From Streptomyces lacrimifluminis (GTDB taxonomy: Bacteria; Actinomycetota; Actinomycetes; Streptomycetales; Streptomycetaceae), in NCBI RefSeq assembly GCF_014646095.1, contig NZ_BMMU01000031.1:1-64000 (forward strand): DNA of 64,000 nucleotides, given 5' to 3'. This document shows positions 51,060-60,458 of the stretch, piece by piece. The notes beneath the pieces were generated by a model. It saw only the letters and a program-made list of their open reading frames with translations, was not told where the DNA came from and made no database searches. The translations under genes and the position numbers were made by a program. Position 1 is the first letter of the stretch, and each line of letters opens with the position of its first letter.

Positions 51060-53641
51060 CAACCACTCCCCCGGCTCATCGTCCGTACGCCCTCCCGCAG
51101 AAACCCGCCCGTCCGAGAACCGGTCGTCCCCTCGGCCACCGCGTCCGCGACCTGCTCCGGTGTCCCCTCCGCCACCACGAGTCCTCCCCCGGCGCCGCCC
51201 TCCGGGCCGAGGTCGATGATCCAGTCGGAGGCGCGCATGACGTCGAGGTTGTGCTCGATGGTCACCACCGAGTGCCCTGCGTCGACGAGGCGTTGGAGTA
51301 CGTCGAGCAGGCGCGCGGTGTCGGCGGCGTGCAGGCCTGTGGTCGGCTCGTCGAGGAGGTAGAGCGTGCGGCCGGTCGTGCGGCGGCCCAACTCCTTGGC
51401 CAGTTTGAGTCGTTGGGCCTCGCCGCCGGAGATGGTGGTGGCGGGCTGGCCCAGGGGGAGGTAGCCGAGGCCCACGTCCGAGAGCCGTTGCAGGCGGGTG
51501 GCGATCTGCCGTACGCCCCGGAAGACGGTGAGTGCCTCGTCCACCGTGGCGGCCAGCACCTCGGCGATGTCGTACCCGTCGTAGCGCACCGCGAGCACCT
51601 CGCTCCGGAACCGGCGGCCCCGGCAGCCCGGGCACCGCACCTCCACCGCGGGCAGGAAGTGCATGTGCACGGCGAGCACACCGGCGCCCTCGCACCGTTC
51701 GCAGCGTCCGCCGGGCACGTTGAAGGAGAAGGCGGCCGGAGTCAGCCCCCTCGACCTGGCCGCCTCCTGCGCGGCGAAGAGTTCCCTGACCGGGGTGAAG
51801 ACGTCCGCGTACGTCGCCGCGTTCGAGCGCGGGAGGCGGCTGATCGGCTCCTGGTCGATCGTCACGACCCTGTCGAGGTGCTCCCACCCGTCGATACCGT
51901 CATGCTCTCCCGGCGCCACAGTAGACATCGACAACACCCTTGGCGGGTCAAGACGTTGGTGCGCCACCCTGCCCAGCACATCCAGTATCAGCGTCGACTT
52001 GCCGGAGCCGGACGGCCCGGTGACCGTCACCAGCCGCCCGAGCGGAATCCGTACGGTGACGTCCCCGAGGTTGTGGGCACGGGCTCCGCGAACCACCAAC
52101 TCCGCGCTGGACAAGGGCCGTTGCTTGCGTACGGGGTGCTGGAGCCGACCCGACAGATACGCCCCGGTGACGGACCCCTCCGTCGCCGCCACCTCCTCCG
52201 GAGTTCCCTCGGCCACGACCCGGCCGCCGTCCCGGCCCGCGCCCGGACCGATGTCGACGACATGGTCGGCGGCCCACAGCACGTCCAGGTCGTGCTCGAT
52301 GACGAGGACCGTGTTGCCCAGGTCCCGCAGGCGGCGCAGTACGTCGATGAGGCGGGCCGTGTCCGCGGGGTGCAGTCCGATGGTCGGCTCGTCGAGGACG
52401 TACAGCATGCCGGTGAGGCCGGAGCCGAGCAGCGCGGCCAGGCGCAGCCGCTGGGACTCGCCCGCGGAGAGGCTGGTGCTCGACTGGTCGAGGGTCAGAT
52501 AGCCGACCCCGGTGTCGACGAGCCGGCGTACCCGCTCCTCCAGGTCGGCGACGACGGGTTCGGCGAACCGCCACTCGTCCCCGGTGGAGAACGCCTTCAA
52601 CTCCGCTACCCAGTCGGCGAGTTCGTCCAGGGGCAGGCGGGACGCGTCCGTGATGCCGAGCCCGTGCACGGTGACGGCCCGACTCTCGGCGCGCAACCGT
52701 GTCCCCGCGCACGCCCCGCAGGTCTCCTTCACCATCGAGCGCTCGGCCTTCTGCCGGTAGGCGGTGTCGTCGACGCGGTCGGCGTAGCGCCGCATGAACG
52801 CGGTGACGACGCCCTCGAAACGCCCCGCCGAGACGGTGGCCGGGGGCTCGATGCCGGGGACGGGGAGGTGGCTGCGGAACTCGGGCGACTCGACCCCGTA
52901 CAGCAGCAAGTCCCTTGAAGACACGGCCAGTTCGGCCACGGGAGCGTCGGTGTCGAAGGTGAGGTCGTAGTGGCGGGCCGCGGCTCGCAGCAGGGGCAGG
53001 TTCCGCTCGACGAGCTGCCTGGGCCAGCCGCGCACCGCACCGGCGGCGACACTCGACTCCTCGTCGACCAGGGTCCGTACGTCCACCCGGATCACCTCGC
53101 CGAGTCCGGTGCAGGACGGGCAGGCCCCGGCGGGCTTGTTGAAGGAGAAGGAACCCATGACGAGTGCGGGCACGGGGGCGGAGCAGTGCGGGCAGGCGGC
53201 GCCCTCCCCCTCGGCTCCCGCCTCCACTCCCCCCTCGTCCGCCTCCTCGTCGCCCTCCGGGGCGTGGGCGTACGAAGGAGGGATCTCCGCACCGCAGTTG
53301 GGGCAGGGGCGTACGCCGATCCGGGACCAGAGCAGCCGCAGATAGGTGAAGACCTCGGTCGCGGTGCCGACCGTCGAACGCGGGCCGCGTCCCGCCGGAC
53401 GCTGGTCGACGCTGACGGACGGGGACAGACCGGTGATCGAGTCGACGGAGGGCCGGCTGACACCGGCGGTCGCCACGCCCCACGCCTCCATGTACTGCCG
53501 GTGACTCTCCCGGTGGAGGGTGTCGAGGACGAGCGTGGACTTGCCGGAGCCGGAGAGACCGGTCACGACGACCAGTTTCTGCTTCGGGATCGTGAGCGAG
53601 ACGTTCTTGAGGTTGTGCAGACGGGCGCCTTCGATGTGCAT
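51059..53641 (-). CDS. UvrA-like ABC ATPase (drug-resistance type), 860 aa
   Basis: This two-module UvrA paralogue has a first Walker [11 protein letters not shown] (K34) with signature [15 protein letters not shown], and a second [10 protein letters not shown] with [15 protein letters not shown]. The zinc modules are [44 protein letters not shown] and CPGCRGRRF. It is shorter than housekeeping UvrA (~950 aa). The class is linked with resistance to DNA-binding drugs, as in DrrC/TioU-type proteins. I place the start at ATG 53641 because [14 protein letters not shown] is where homologues begin and it overlaps the stop of a short upstream frame (TGATG). The alternative in-frame ATG 53689 lacks a spaced ribosome site. 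It is divergent from a TioE-type MerR gene. Confidence 0.9.
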   Translation of the reverse strand: MHIEGARLHNLKNVSLTIPKQKLVVVTGLSGSGKSTLVLDTLHRESHRQYMEAWGVATAGVSRPSVDSITGLSPSVSVDQRPAGRGPRSTVGTATEVFTYLRLLWSRIGVRPCPNCGAEIPPSYAHAPEGDEEADEGGVEAGAEGEGAACPHCSAPVPALVMGSFSFNKPAGACPSCTGLGEVIRVDVRTLVDEESSVAAGAVRGWPRQLVERNLPLLRAAARHYDLTFDTDAPVAELAVSSRDLLLYGVESPEFRSHLPVPGIEPPATVSAGRFEGVVTAFMRRYADRVDDTAYRQKAERSMVKETCGACAGTRLRAESRAVTVHGLGITDASRLPLDELADWVAELKAFSTGDEWRFAEPVVADLEERVRRLVDTGVGYLTLDQSSTSLSAGESQRLRLAALLGSGLTGMLYVLDEPTIGLHPADTARLIDVLRRLRDLGNTVLVIEHDLDVLWAADHVVDIGPGAGRDGGRVVAEGTPEEVAATEGSVTGAYLSGRLQHPVRKQRPLSSAELVVRGARAHNLGDVTVRIPLGRLVTVTGPSGSGKSTLILDVLGRVAHQRLDPPRVLSMSTVAPGEHDGIDGWEHLDRVVTIDQEPISRLPRSNAATYADVFTPVRELFAAQEAARSRGLTPAAFSFNVPGGRCERCEGAGVLAVHMHFLPAVEVRCPGCRGRRFRSEVLAVRYDGYDIAEVLAATVDEALTVFRGVRQIATRLQRLSDVGLGYLPLGQPATTISGGEAQRLKLAKELGRRTTGRTLYLLDEPTTGLHAADTARLLDVLQRLVDAGHSVVTIEHNLDVMRASDWIIDLGPEGGAGGGLVVAEGTPEQVADAVAEGTTGSRTGGFLREGVRTMSRGSG

Positions 53642-53706
53642 CACGGGAGTTCGGTGGTCAGCCGTACCTTCAACCAGGCCTTCATCCATGCCTTCAAGTT
53701 TTTCAT
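53641..53706 (-). CDS. 21-codon leader ORF coupled to the UvrA-like gene
   Basis: ATG 53706 is preceded by AGGAG (53712-53716) at an ideal five-base spacing, the best ribosome site in this intergenic region. The peptide starts [16 protein letters not shown] and ends ELP, basic with two tryptophans. Its TGA (53641-53643) overlaps the ATG of the UvrA-like gene, which itself lacks a ribosome site. Codon choice (AAA, TTG, GCA, GTA) is poorer in G/C than the genes around it. It could act as a translational coupler or a stalling/attenuation leader. It has not been matched to any family. Confidence 0.65.
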   Translation of the reverse strand: MKNLKAWMKAWLKVRLTTELP

Positions 53707-53730
53707 TGAAGCTCCTGTTGAGGCTTTGAG

Positions 53731-53743
53731 CGGGAGACTCCCG
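53731..53743. promoter_or_regulatory. Dyad in the uvrA-like/tioE-like divergent region
   Basis: CGGGAG-A-CTCCCG is a perfect inverted repeat in the 75-bp space between the leader ORF and the MerR-type gene. It is a candidate regulator-binding site for one or both directions. Confidence 0.4.
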
Positions 53744-53781
53744 GGAAACCCGTGCCCGTACTGCCTCTAAGCTTCAAATCC

Positions 53782-54531
53782 GTGACGAACCATGAGGTAC
53801 GGCTGCGGCCCGTCGACCTGGCCCGGCTGTCGGGCCTGTCGACGCAGCAGATCCGCAACTACGAGGACGCGGGCGTGCTGCCCCCGGCGACGCGGACGGA
53901 GTCGGGGTACCGCGTCTTCGGGGACGTGCACCGCCGCGCGCTGCTCACCTACCGCGCCCTGCAGCCCGGGTACGGGCCACTGGCGGCGACCGCCGTCATG
54001 CGCACCCTGCACGACGGGGACCTGCCCGGCGCCCTCGCGCTCGTCGACGCGGCGCACGCCGGACTGCACGAGCAGCGGACCGCCCTGCGGGCGACGCGCG
54101 AGGCCCTGGAGACGCTGGCCGGCCGGCGGACGCCGAAGGCGACGCCCCGTACGGCCGACCTGCGCATCGGCGAGGTGGCCGCACTGCTCGGCGTACGGAC
54201 GTCCGCGCTGCGGGTGTGGGAGGCGGCGGGCCTGCTCACCCCGGCCCGCGAACGGGGCACGCGCTACCGGCAGTTCGGGCCCGACGACATCCGAGACGCC
54301 CGCCTGATCCAGACCCTCCGGCGCAGCCACTACCTCCTGGACCAGATCCGTCCCGTACTGGAGGAACTGCGCCGGGAGGGCGGCACGGAGGCACTACGAG
54401 CAGCGGTCACGGCACGCGGGGAGGCACTGGCGGGACGTACACGGGCGATGCTGGCGGGGTCGGGACGGCTGGCGGAGTACATGGACTCCCTGGACTGCAC
54501 GGACGGCACCGAGCGGGCCGCGAACAGCTAA
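53782..54531 (+). CDS. TioE-type regulator with two MerR helix-turn-helix domains, 249 aa
   Basis: Two MerR-like DNA-binding units are present. One is near the N-terminus (DLARLSGLSTQQIRNYEDAG, VLPPATRTESGYRVF). The second starts near residue ~130 (LRIGEVAALLGVRTSALRVW, then EAAGLLTPARERGTRYRQF). TioE-type regulators have this arrangement. In the thiocoraline cluster a UvrA-like resistance gene accompanies one, so control of the divergent UvrA-like gene in response to a DNA-binding drug is likely. GTG 53782 has no ribosome site; TAAGCT at 53768-53773 would allow a nearly leaderless transcript. Confidence 0.87.
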   Translation: MTNHEVRLRPVDLARLSGLSTQQIRNYEDAGVLPPATRTESGYRVFGDVHRRALLTYRALQPGYGPLAATAVMRTLHDGDLPGALALVDAAHAGLHEQRTALRATREALETLAGRRTPKATPRTADLRIGEVAALLGVRTSALRVWEAAGLLTPARERGTRYRQFGPDDIRDARLIQTLRRSHYLLDQIRPVLEELRREGGTEALRAAVTARGEALAGRTRAMLAGSGRLAEYMDSLDCTDGTERAANS

Positions 54532-54656
54532 AGCAGCAGATCCAGCATCACCGCACAAGGCAGCGACTGATCGCCGGCCGCCGCCTCCACCACCCGCGCT
54601 CTTGTTCCGGTCGCCGGGCTGTGGCTGACTGGCGGCGGCGCCGAGGGGGAGTGAGC

Positions 54657-55019
54657 ATGGGCAACTGGGCCGTGGTCTCGCAGTACGGGTTCGGGGAAGC
54701 GTACGTGACCGAGTTCGTCTGCAGTGGGCTGGAGACGAAGGAACAGGCACTGGCGAAACTCCGTGCTGTCCTCCGCACGTATCTGCCGAGGAAGAGCATT
54801 CGTGAGCGGTGGCGCCACGTGTACCGCTTCACCGACCAGGAGACCTATCTGGTGGTGATCAAGGGTGCGACCTCGACATTCGAGTGCACCCTGCGCGTCG
54901 CGGAGCTGATCTCGGACTCGCCCGACTCGACCGTGGCCGCGCGGGCGCGGGCGCGATGGGAGGACAGGCGCGCCGGAGGCGGCGACGGGCCGCAGGACCG
55001 GACCCCGCCCGGCCGCTGA
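54657..55019 (+). CDS. Protein of unknown function, 120 aa
   Basis: This soluble protein reads MGNWAVVSQYGFGEAYVTEF followed by VCSGLETKEQALAKLRAVLR, with a basic SIRERWRHVYRFTDQETYLV stretch and a disordered Gly/Pro/Arg tail. GAGGGGGAG precedes ATG 54657. It resembles small conserved Streptomyces proteins of unknown role. No catalytic residues were recognised. Confidence 0.75.
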   Translation: MGNWAVVSQYGFGEAYVTEFVCSGLETKEQALAKLRAVLRTYLPRKSIRERWRHVYRFTDQETYLVVIKGATSTFECTLRVAELISDSPDSTVAARARARWEDRRAGGGDGPQDRTPPGR

Positions 55020-55053
55020 GCGGCGACGCACCGAGCTGGGGCAGAGTGGACCC

Positions 55054-55569
55054 ATGGGTCAGGTGGATGACGCGGATCCCGCGCAGGCAGAGGCACAGGC
55101 ACCGGTGCCGCTACAGGCACAGGTACAGGCACAGGCGCGTTCATGGCTCTCCGTCGCCGTTGCCGAGGCCCGCGCCGGGCTCGCCGAGGGCGGGATTCCG
55201 ATCGGCGCCGCGCTCTACGGGGCCGACGGCACGCTGCTCGGGCGTGGGCACAACCGGCGGGTTCAGGACGGCGACCCCTCCATGCACGCGGAGACGGCGG
55301 CGTTCCGGAACGCGGGACGACAGCGTTCGTACCGTGGGACGACCATGGTCACCACGCTCTCGCCGTGCTGGTACTGCTCCGGTCTGGTCCGGCAGTTCGG
55401 TATCTCGCGGGTGGTCGTGGGCGAGGCCGTCACCTTTCACGGCGGCCACGACTGGCTCGCCGAGCACGGCGTCGGGATCGTGCTCCTCGACGACCCCGAG
55501 TGCGTCGACATGATGCGTGACTTCATCACGACCAATCCCGCACTGTGGAATGAGGACATCGGTGAGTGA
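55054..55569 (+). CDS. Cytidine/deoxycytidylate deaminase-family enzyme (cytosine deaminase-like), 171 aa
   Basis: The zinc-dependent deaminase motif is complete: H78-A-E80 (PSMHAETAAF) and P-C105-W-Y-C108 (LSPCWYCSGL). IPIGAALYGADGTLLGRGHN and a C-terminal FITTNPALWNEDIGE resemble yeast-type cytosine deaminases. Residues 10-29 are a Gln/Ala-rich stretch encoded by CAGGCA-like hexamers (55082-55138), probably a dispensable extension. The gene overlaps the oxygenase gene by eight bases. Confidence 0.88.
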   Translation: MGQVDDADPAQAEAQAPVPLQAQVQAQARSWLSVAVAEARAGLAEGGIPIGAALYGADGTLLGRGHNRRVQDGDPSMHAETAAFRNAGRQRSYRGTTMVTTLSPCWYCSGLVRQFGISRVVVGEAVTFHGGHDWLAEHGVGIVLLDDPECVDMMRDFITTNPALWNEDIGE

Positions 55570-56590
55570 TCCCACGTCGGCGCAGCCCCCCGCCACCGCC
55601 CCCCGTATCCCCACCGTCGACCTGCGCCCCTGGCTCTCCGGTGACCCCGAGGCCCGTGCCGCCATCGCCCGTACCGTCGACGAGGCCCTGCAGACCGCCG
55701 GTTTCCTGCTGATCACCGGGCACGGCGTCGACCCCGCCCTGCGGGCCGGTATCCGGGAGGCGGCCCGTGCCTTCTTCGCGCTGCCCGCCGAGGTGAAGGA
55801 GCGGTACGCGGCGAAGGTCGGCGGGAGGGGGTGGCTGGGGCCGGGGGCCGAGGCCAACGGGTACTCGGAGGGGACCGAGACTCCGCCGGACCTCAAGGAG
55901 TCGCTGACCTTCGCCACGCACGAGCCCTTCGACGACCCGGCCGTCAACGCCGAGTGGTACGCGCCCAACGTGTGGCCCGCCGAGGCGCCCGAGCTGCGGA
56001 GGCTGTGCGCGGAGTACCTCGACCGGATGGGTGCGCTGGAGAAGGAGCTGCTGACTCTTCTCGGGTCCGCTCTCGGGCTCGAACCCGACTTCTTCTCGCG
56101 GCACATGGACCATCCGACGTACGGCTTCAACATCAACTGGTATCCGGGGGTCGAGGTCGTCGGCGAGCCGGAGCCCGGGCAGTTCAGGATCGGGCCGCAC
56201 ACCGACTTCGGGACCGTCACCATCCTCGACCGGCAGGCCGGGAAGGGCGGCCTACAGGTCTACACGGACGAGGGCGGCTGGGAGGACGCGCCCTTCGACC
56301 CCGCGGCGTTTACCATCAACATCGGTGACCTGATGGCCCGTTGGACCGGCGACCGGTGGCGCTCGGGCCGGCACCGGGTGCTGCCGCCGCCGGCCGACTC
56401 CCCCACCGAGGAGCTGATGTCCCTCGTCTACTTCGGCGAGTGCACCCCGGGCACGATCGTCGAGTCGGTACCCGCGCCGGTGGGCCGGGTCACCTACAAG
56501 GCCTTCGACTCGCACGTCTACCTGCGGGGCCAGCTGGACTCGATCACGGTCAAGGAGGGCTCCACGCAAAGGTCAGCGCCGGATCGATAA
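55562..56590 (+). CDS. 2-oxoglutarate/Fe(II) oxygenase of the isopenicillin N synthase family, 342 aa
   Basis: The double-stranded beta-helix Fe site is H213-x-D215 (IGPHTDFGTVTIL) and H271 (GRHRVLPP). The N-terminal DIOX_N region is PRIPTVDLRPWLSGDPEA then GFLLITGHGVDP. Such enzymes hydroxylate or cyclise small molecules. GTG 55562 has GAGGACATCG upstream. Co-transcription with the deaminase suggests linked nucleobase or secondary metabolism; this is inference. Confidence 0.9.
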   Translation: MSDPTSAQPPATAPRIPTVDLRPWLSGDPEARAAIARTVDEALQTAGFLLITGHGVDPALRAGIREAARAFFALPAEVKERYAAKVGGRGWLGPGAEANGYSEGTETPPDLKESLTFATHEPFDDPAVNAEWYAPNVWPAEAPELRRLCAEYLDRMGALEKELLTLLGSALGLEPDFFSRHMDHPTYGFNINWYPGVEVVGEPEPGQFRIGPHTDFGTVTILDRQAGKGGLQVYTDEGGWEDAPFDPAAFTINIGDLMARWTGDRWRSGRHRVLPPPADSPTEELMSLVYFGECTPGTIVESVPAPVGRVTYKAFDSHVYLRGQLDSITVKEGSTQRSAPDR

Positions 56591-56660
56591 TTTCGTAACA
56601 CAACGGACATCCGGCGCTCTGGTCCGATCCAACTCCCTCTTCTTACACTGGTGTTGCTGT

Positions 56661-56696
56661 ACTGCACACCACACTGCACACCACACTGAACAGCAC
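56661..56696 (+). repeat. 12-bp tandem repeats immediately upstream of the ATPase gene
   Basis: ACTGCACACCAC occurs twice (56661-56672, 56673-56684), followed by ACTGAACAGCAC (56685-56696). The array ends 14 bases before the ribosome site GGGGGAGGGA (56711-56720) and probably lies in the leader or promoter. Confidence 0.85.
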
Positions 56697-56724
56697 TTTG
56701 GACCGCGCCAGGGGGAGGGATGCG

Positions 56725-58854
56725 GTGCTCAGACGGCTGCACGGACGCGGGGCGCTCTTCGACACCGAACCGCCGGGGCTCGCGCCCCGGCTCGTCGGAC
56801 TGCGACCGCACCACCACATCGCCGCTCCCCTGGAGCATCCGCGGGAGCTGCCGTTCGTGGTGCTCACCGCGGGGCGCGGGCTCGGCAAGAGCGCGGTCCT
56901 CGGTGAACTGCGCGCCGCCTACCAGCGGCACACCCCGGTCGCCCTGATCGACTGCGAGGACCCGCAGTTCACCCTGTCGCCCGAGCGGCACCCGGCGCAG
57001 GCCTGGTCACCGCTCGCACAGGCGCTCCTGGTGATCGCCGAGCAGCTAGCCGAACCGGTCACCGGCGCCCGCCGGATCGCCTTCCCGCGGCTGATGTCGG
57101 GCCTGATCGCGGTGGCCGCCGGCGGCTGGGGCAACGCCGACACCGAGCGCATCCGGTGGGAGGTCCAGCGGATGCTGCTGCTGGGCGAGAGCGGCTCGTG
57201 GTTCAACGGCTTCGCCGCGCGCTGGGCGGGCCGGGTCGCCGCGAAGGCGGTCGCGGCGGCGATCAGCGACGACCCGCTGGTGGCGGCGGTCATCGAGGCG
57301 ACGCTGGAGGCGATGACGGAACGTTCCGCGGGCGCACGGCAGCGCAGGGCGTCCACCTGGTACCGGACGTACCCGAACGCCGGTGACCGCGCCGAACTCG
57401 GACTCCGCCTGCTCTCCGACCACTTCAGGGCCGGCGGCACCTCCCGCGAGCACGCCGAGCGCTATCTCGTACGCGCCCTGCTCGCCGACCTCACCGACGC
57501 GTACGCCGGGATGCGGGCGCAGCTGCAGCGTCTGGGCCGCCCGCTCGTCCTGGTCGACAACGCGCAGGGATCTCCGGGGCGCGAACTGATCGAGCAGGTG
57601 CTGCGCGACCGCGCCGAGGGCATCGCCGACCAGGTCGCGTTCATCACCGCCGTGCGCGGCAGCGGCGGCCAGTCCTCGCTGCGCAACGCGGTACGCCGGG
57701 ACCTGCGCGAGACCGCCCAGCGCACCCGCTGGACACCGGGCGACACGGTCTCCTCCCGAGCCCTGCTGGTGTCGCTGCCGCCACTGTCCTCCGACGACAC
57801 GCTGCACATCGTCGACGCGGTCTGTACGGCGGTATCCGTGCCCGCCGAACTCCCGCCCGCCACGCACCGGTTGACGTGCGGGAACCCGCTGGGCATCGCG
57901 CTGGTCGCCGAATCGGCGCGGCAGAACCTGAGCCGACTGCCGCCCACCGCACCCTTCGGCGCCCTGCTGACCGCCGAACTCGCCCTGCACGAGGACCGCG
58001 AGGGTCACCCCGCCTACCGCGAACTCCTCGACCGGCTCGTCCCCGCCGACCGGCTCGACGAGCTGACCGTGCTGGCCGCAGCCCACGACCACGACTCGGC
58101 CTGCGTGCTCGCCGCCGCCGGGCTCCCGGACGACTTCGGCCCGTCGAGCGTCCGCGCGCTGGAGACCCGGCTCGTGACGGAGGGACTGCCCGCCGTTCCC
58201 GGCCAGTTCGTCGGCGACGCCTTCGTCCGCACCCTGCTCCTGCTGCGGCTGCACCACCGGCACGCCGACCACGGCAAGTGGCGGGACGTCCACGAGACCC
58301 TCATCCAGCACTACGAGGGACCCGAGCCGTCGAAGGCCCGCTACCGCCTCCACCACGAACTCGCCCTCGGCGACACCGGACCGGCGGTCGCGTATCTGCG
58401 TGACACCTTCCACACCCTCGACACCCGCATCTGGCTCGACAGCCTCCTGTTCATCGCGTCCGCGCCCTACTTCCACGCCCACGACGCCGAGGGCCACGAC
58501 TTCGTCGGCGGCGACCACCAGCGCGCCCGGATCGCCTTCGGCCACACCGACGCCGAGCAACGGCCGCCCAACGACGTGGACGCCGTACTGCATCTGCGGG
58601 TACGCCGACTCCTGCACGCCGTCTGGCAGTTGACCGATCCGCTGGTGCTGCCCGACCGGAAGCTGTGCGACCGGCTGCGCTACGAGCTGGAGCAGCTGTC
58701 CAACGACCCGCGCGCGAGCAACGCACTGCTGTGGCAGGCCTCGCAGGAGTGGCCCGAGGCGGCGCTGGCCGGCCGTCCGCCGCGCACCCCGGGTGACGAC
58801 GAGGACGCCGCCTCCGACGACCAGAACCGGAACCGCAACGACGGAGGCACGTGA
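56725..58854 (+). CDS. P-loop ATPase of STAND/NACHT-like organisation, 709 aa
   Basis: The N-terminal NTPase has LTAGRGLGKSAVLGEL as its P-loop (K55, S56), a LIDCED strand, a long helical insertion (~100-190) and RPLVLVDNAQG as a Walker B-like strand. The C-terminal ~350 residues are helical, resembling a winged-helix plus helical-repeat arm. No kinase, TIR or protease domain is seen. GTG 56725 is chosen for the strong GGGGGAGGGA upstream; a TTG at 56698 is an alternative. The stop overlaps the next start as TGATG, so the ATPase and the membrane-anchored binding protein are made together. This looks like an undescribed signalling pair. Confidence 0.75.
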   Translation: MLRRLHGRGALFDTEPPGLAPRLVGLRPHHHIAAPLEHPRELPFVVLTAGRGLGKSAVLGELRAAYQRHTPVALIDCEDPQFTLSPERHPAQAWSPLAQALLVIAEQLAEPVTGARRIAFPRLMSGLIAVAAGGWGNADTERIRWEVQRMLLLGESGSWFNGFAARWAGRVAAKAVAAAISDDPLVAAVIEATLEAMTERSAGARQRRASTWYRTYPNAGDRAELGLRLLSDHFRAGGTSREHAERYLVRALLADLTDAYAGMRAQLQRLGRPLVLVDNAQGSPGRELIEQVLRDRAEGIADQVAFITAVRGSGGQSSLRNAVRRDLRETAQRTRWTPGDTVSSRALLVSLPPLSSDDTLHIVDAVCTAVSVPAELPPATHRLTCGNPLGIALVAESARQNLSRLPPTAPFGALLTAELALHEDREGHPAYRELLDRLVPADRLDELTVLAAAHDHDSACVLAAAGLPDDFGPSSVRALETRLVTEGLPAVPGQFVGDAFVRTLLLLRLHHRHADHGKWRDVHETLIQHYEGPEPSKARYRLHHELALGDTGPAVAYLRDTFHTLDTRIWLDSLLFIASAPYFHAHDAEGHDFVGGDHQRARIAFGHTDAEQRPPNDVDAVLHLRVRRLLHAVWQLTDPLVLPDRKLCDRLRYELEQLSNDPRASNALLWQASQEWPEAALAGRPPRTPGDDEDAASDDQNRNRNDGGT

Positions 58855-60440
58855 TGGCTCGCAGCGGTTTGAGGGGTGTCGGGGTGTGGCTGCGCGAGGG
58901 GGTGTGGGCGATCCCGCTGCGCCGCTATCTGGCCCTGCTGGTCACGGCGGCGCTGGTGGCCGGGATCGGCTTCGCGGTCAGGTCGCTCACGCAGGACGAC
59001 CGGTCCTGCGCGCCGGGGGTCGTCCGGCCGGCGGGCAGCGACGAGTGCGTGGGCGTGTCGACGACCGACTACGCCTTCGGCCGGAAGCAACTCGCCGACA
59101 CGATCAGGGCGATCGACCGCGAGAACGACTCCCTCAGGAAGGGTTACGTCACCGTCGCCCTGTTCGAGCCCTTCACCGCGACCGACGCGGACAACCTCGG
59201 GGATGTGCTGCATGAGCTCCAGGGCGCGTATCTCGCCCAGTGGAAGGTGAACCACGACGCGAACGGTGAGGGTCCGCCGATCCGGCTCGTGCTCGCCAAC
59301 CCGGGCCGTACGGGCGCCCATTGGGAGCACACGGTCGACCAGCTGGAGCGGATGACGAAGACCTCGGACCGGCTGCGCGCGGTCACCGGGATAGGGCTGA
59401 GCACCGAAGAGAACACCCGGGCCGTGAAGGAGCTGACGAGGCGCGGCATCCCCGTCGTCGGCACGTCCATCACGGCCGACAGCCTCGCCAACGGCCAGCA
59501 GGGCAACCCGGAGGGCCTGAAGCCCTTCCCGGGGCTGGCCCGCACCTCCCCCACCAACACCGACGAGGCCCGCGCACTCGCCTCCTTCGCCGACGTGGCG
59601 GCCGACAAGGCGGTGCTGGTGTACGACGATCCGGGCGACCCGTACACGCTCACGCTCCAGGCGTCGTTCGAGAAGCTGCTGACGGGCTCGCGCTATCAGC
59701 CGTGGCCCTTCACCCCGCTCACCGACCGCAGCAAGGAGGGGACCACCGCCAACGACTTCCGGCAGATCAGGGAGCTGCTGTGCGACACCGCGCCCGGCGT
59801 GGACACAGTCCTGTTCGCCGGACGCCACACCCAGCTGCGCCAGTTCATCAACGCGCTCGGCGAACGAGGCTGCCAGCAACGGAAGTTCACCATCCTGACC
59901 GGGGACGACGCCTCGTACCTCACCGGCGACAGGAAGCTCGACCCCGAAGCCCTCAAGCACGGCGTCTCGGTGCGCTACAGCGCCCTCGCCCACCCGGACG
60001 CCTGGATCGAGAACCCCCCGAAGACCGGGGGTTCGGCGGCGGACGCCCAGGATCTGAACGAACTGCTGAGCGCCGCCCAGGCCAACAGGACCGCCAGGAG
60101 CGACAGGCCCTCACCGATCGGCCCCATCGACCTGGAGGACGGCCAGCTGATCATCGCGTACGACGCGATGCGGCTCACCGTCGAGGGCATCCGCGAGGCC
60201 ACGCCCCGCGGTCGGAGCGCGCCGACACTCGCGGACGTGGGCGACGAGTGGACGCTCATCAAGGGCTCGTCGGGGCGGGTGAACGGCGCGAGCGGCTGGA
60301 TCTGCCTGGACAACTACGGCAACCCGTACGACAAGGCGGTGCCGATCGTGGAACTGACCCCCGACCGGCACGCCCGCTTCGTGGAGATCGCCTGGCCGAC
60401 CGGAAAGCCCCCGGAGAGGGACTGCCTGCCGCCGTCGTAG
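58854..60440 (+). CDS. Membrane-anchored periplasmic-binding-fold (type 1) protein, 528 aa
   Basis: A basic segment and one membrane helix (PLRRYLALLVTAALVAGIGF, residues ~18-40) anchor an extracytoplasmic domain of the Leu/Ile/Val-binding type. The domain contains VTVALFEPFTATDADNLGD, a region of repeated alpha/beta units (RLRAVTGIGLSTEENTRAVK, TRRGIPVVGTSITADSL), TSPTNTDEARALASFADV and KAVLVYDDPGDPYTLTLQAS. There is no lipobox and no permease nearby, so it is not an ordinary transporter component. TGATG overlaps the ATPase stop, and GGAGG lies six bases upstream. It probably senses a ligand outside and signals to the ATPase. Confidence 0.82.
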   Translation: MARSGLRGVGVWLREGVWAIPLRRYLALLVTAALVAGIGFAVRSLTQDDRSCAPGVVRPAGSDECVGVSTTDYAFGRKQLADTIRAIDRENDSLRKGYVTVALFEPFTATDADNLGDVLHELQGAYLAQWKVNHDANGEGPPIRLVLANPGRTGAHWEHTVDQLERMTKTSDRLRAVTGIGLSTEENTRAVKELTRRGIPVVGTSITADSLANGQQGNPEGLKPFPGLARTSPTNTDEARALASFADVAADKAVLVYDDPGDPYTLTLQASFEKLLTGSRYQPWPFTPLTDRSKEGTTANDFRQIRELLCDTAPGVDTVLFAGRHTQLRQFINALGERGCQQRKFTILTGDDASYLTGDRKLDPEALKHGVSVRYSALAHPDAWIENPPKTGGSAADAQDLNELLSAAQANRTARSDRPSPIGPIDLEDGQLIIAYDAMRLTVEGIREATPRGRSAPTLADVGDEWTLIKGSSGRVNGASGWICLDNYGNPYDKAVPIVELTPDRHARFVEIAWPTGKPPERDCLPPS

Positions 60441-60458
60441 CCAACCGGACCAAGGGAG

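Noticed and set aside
53641-53689. UvrA-like translation starting at ATG 53689
   Set aside because: The GAAGG before it is too close to act as a ribosome site, the extra 16 residues are not family-like, and the TGATG-coupled ATG at 53641 fits homologous starts better.
58854-60440. ABC transporter substrate-binding subunit
   Set aside because: The protein has a membrane anchor rather than a lipobox or cleavable signal, and no permease or ATP-binding transporter genes lie nearby.
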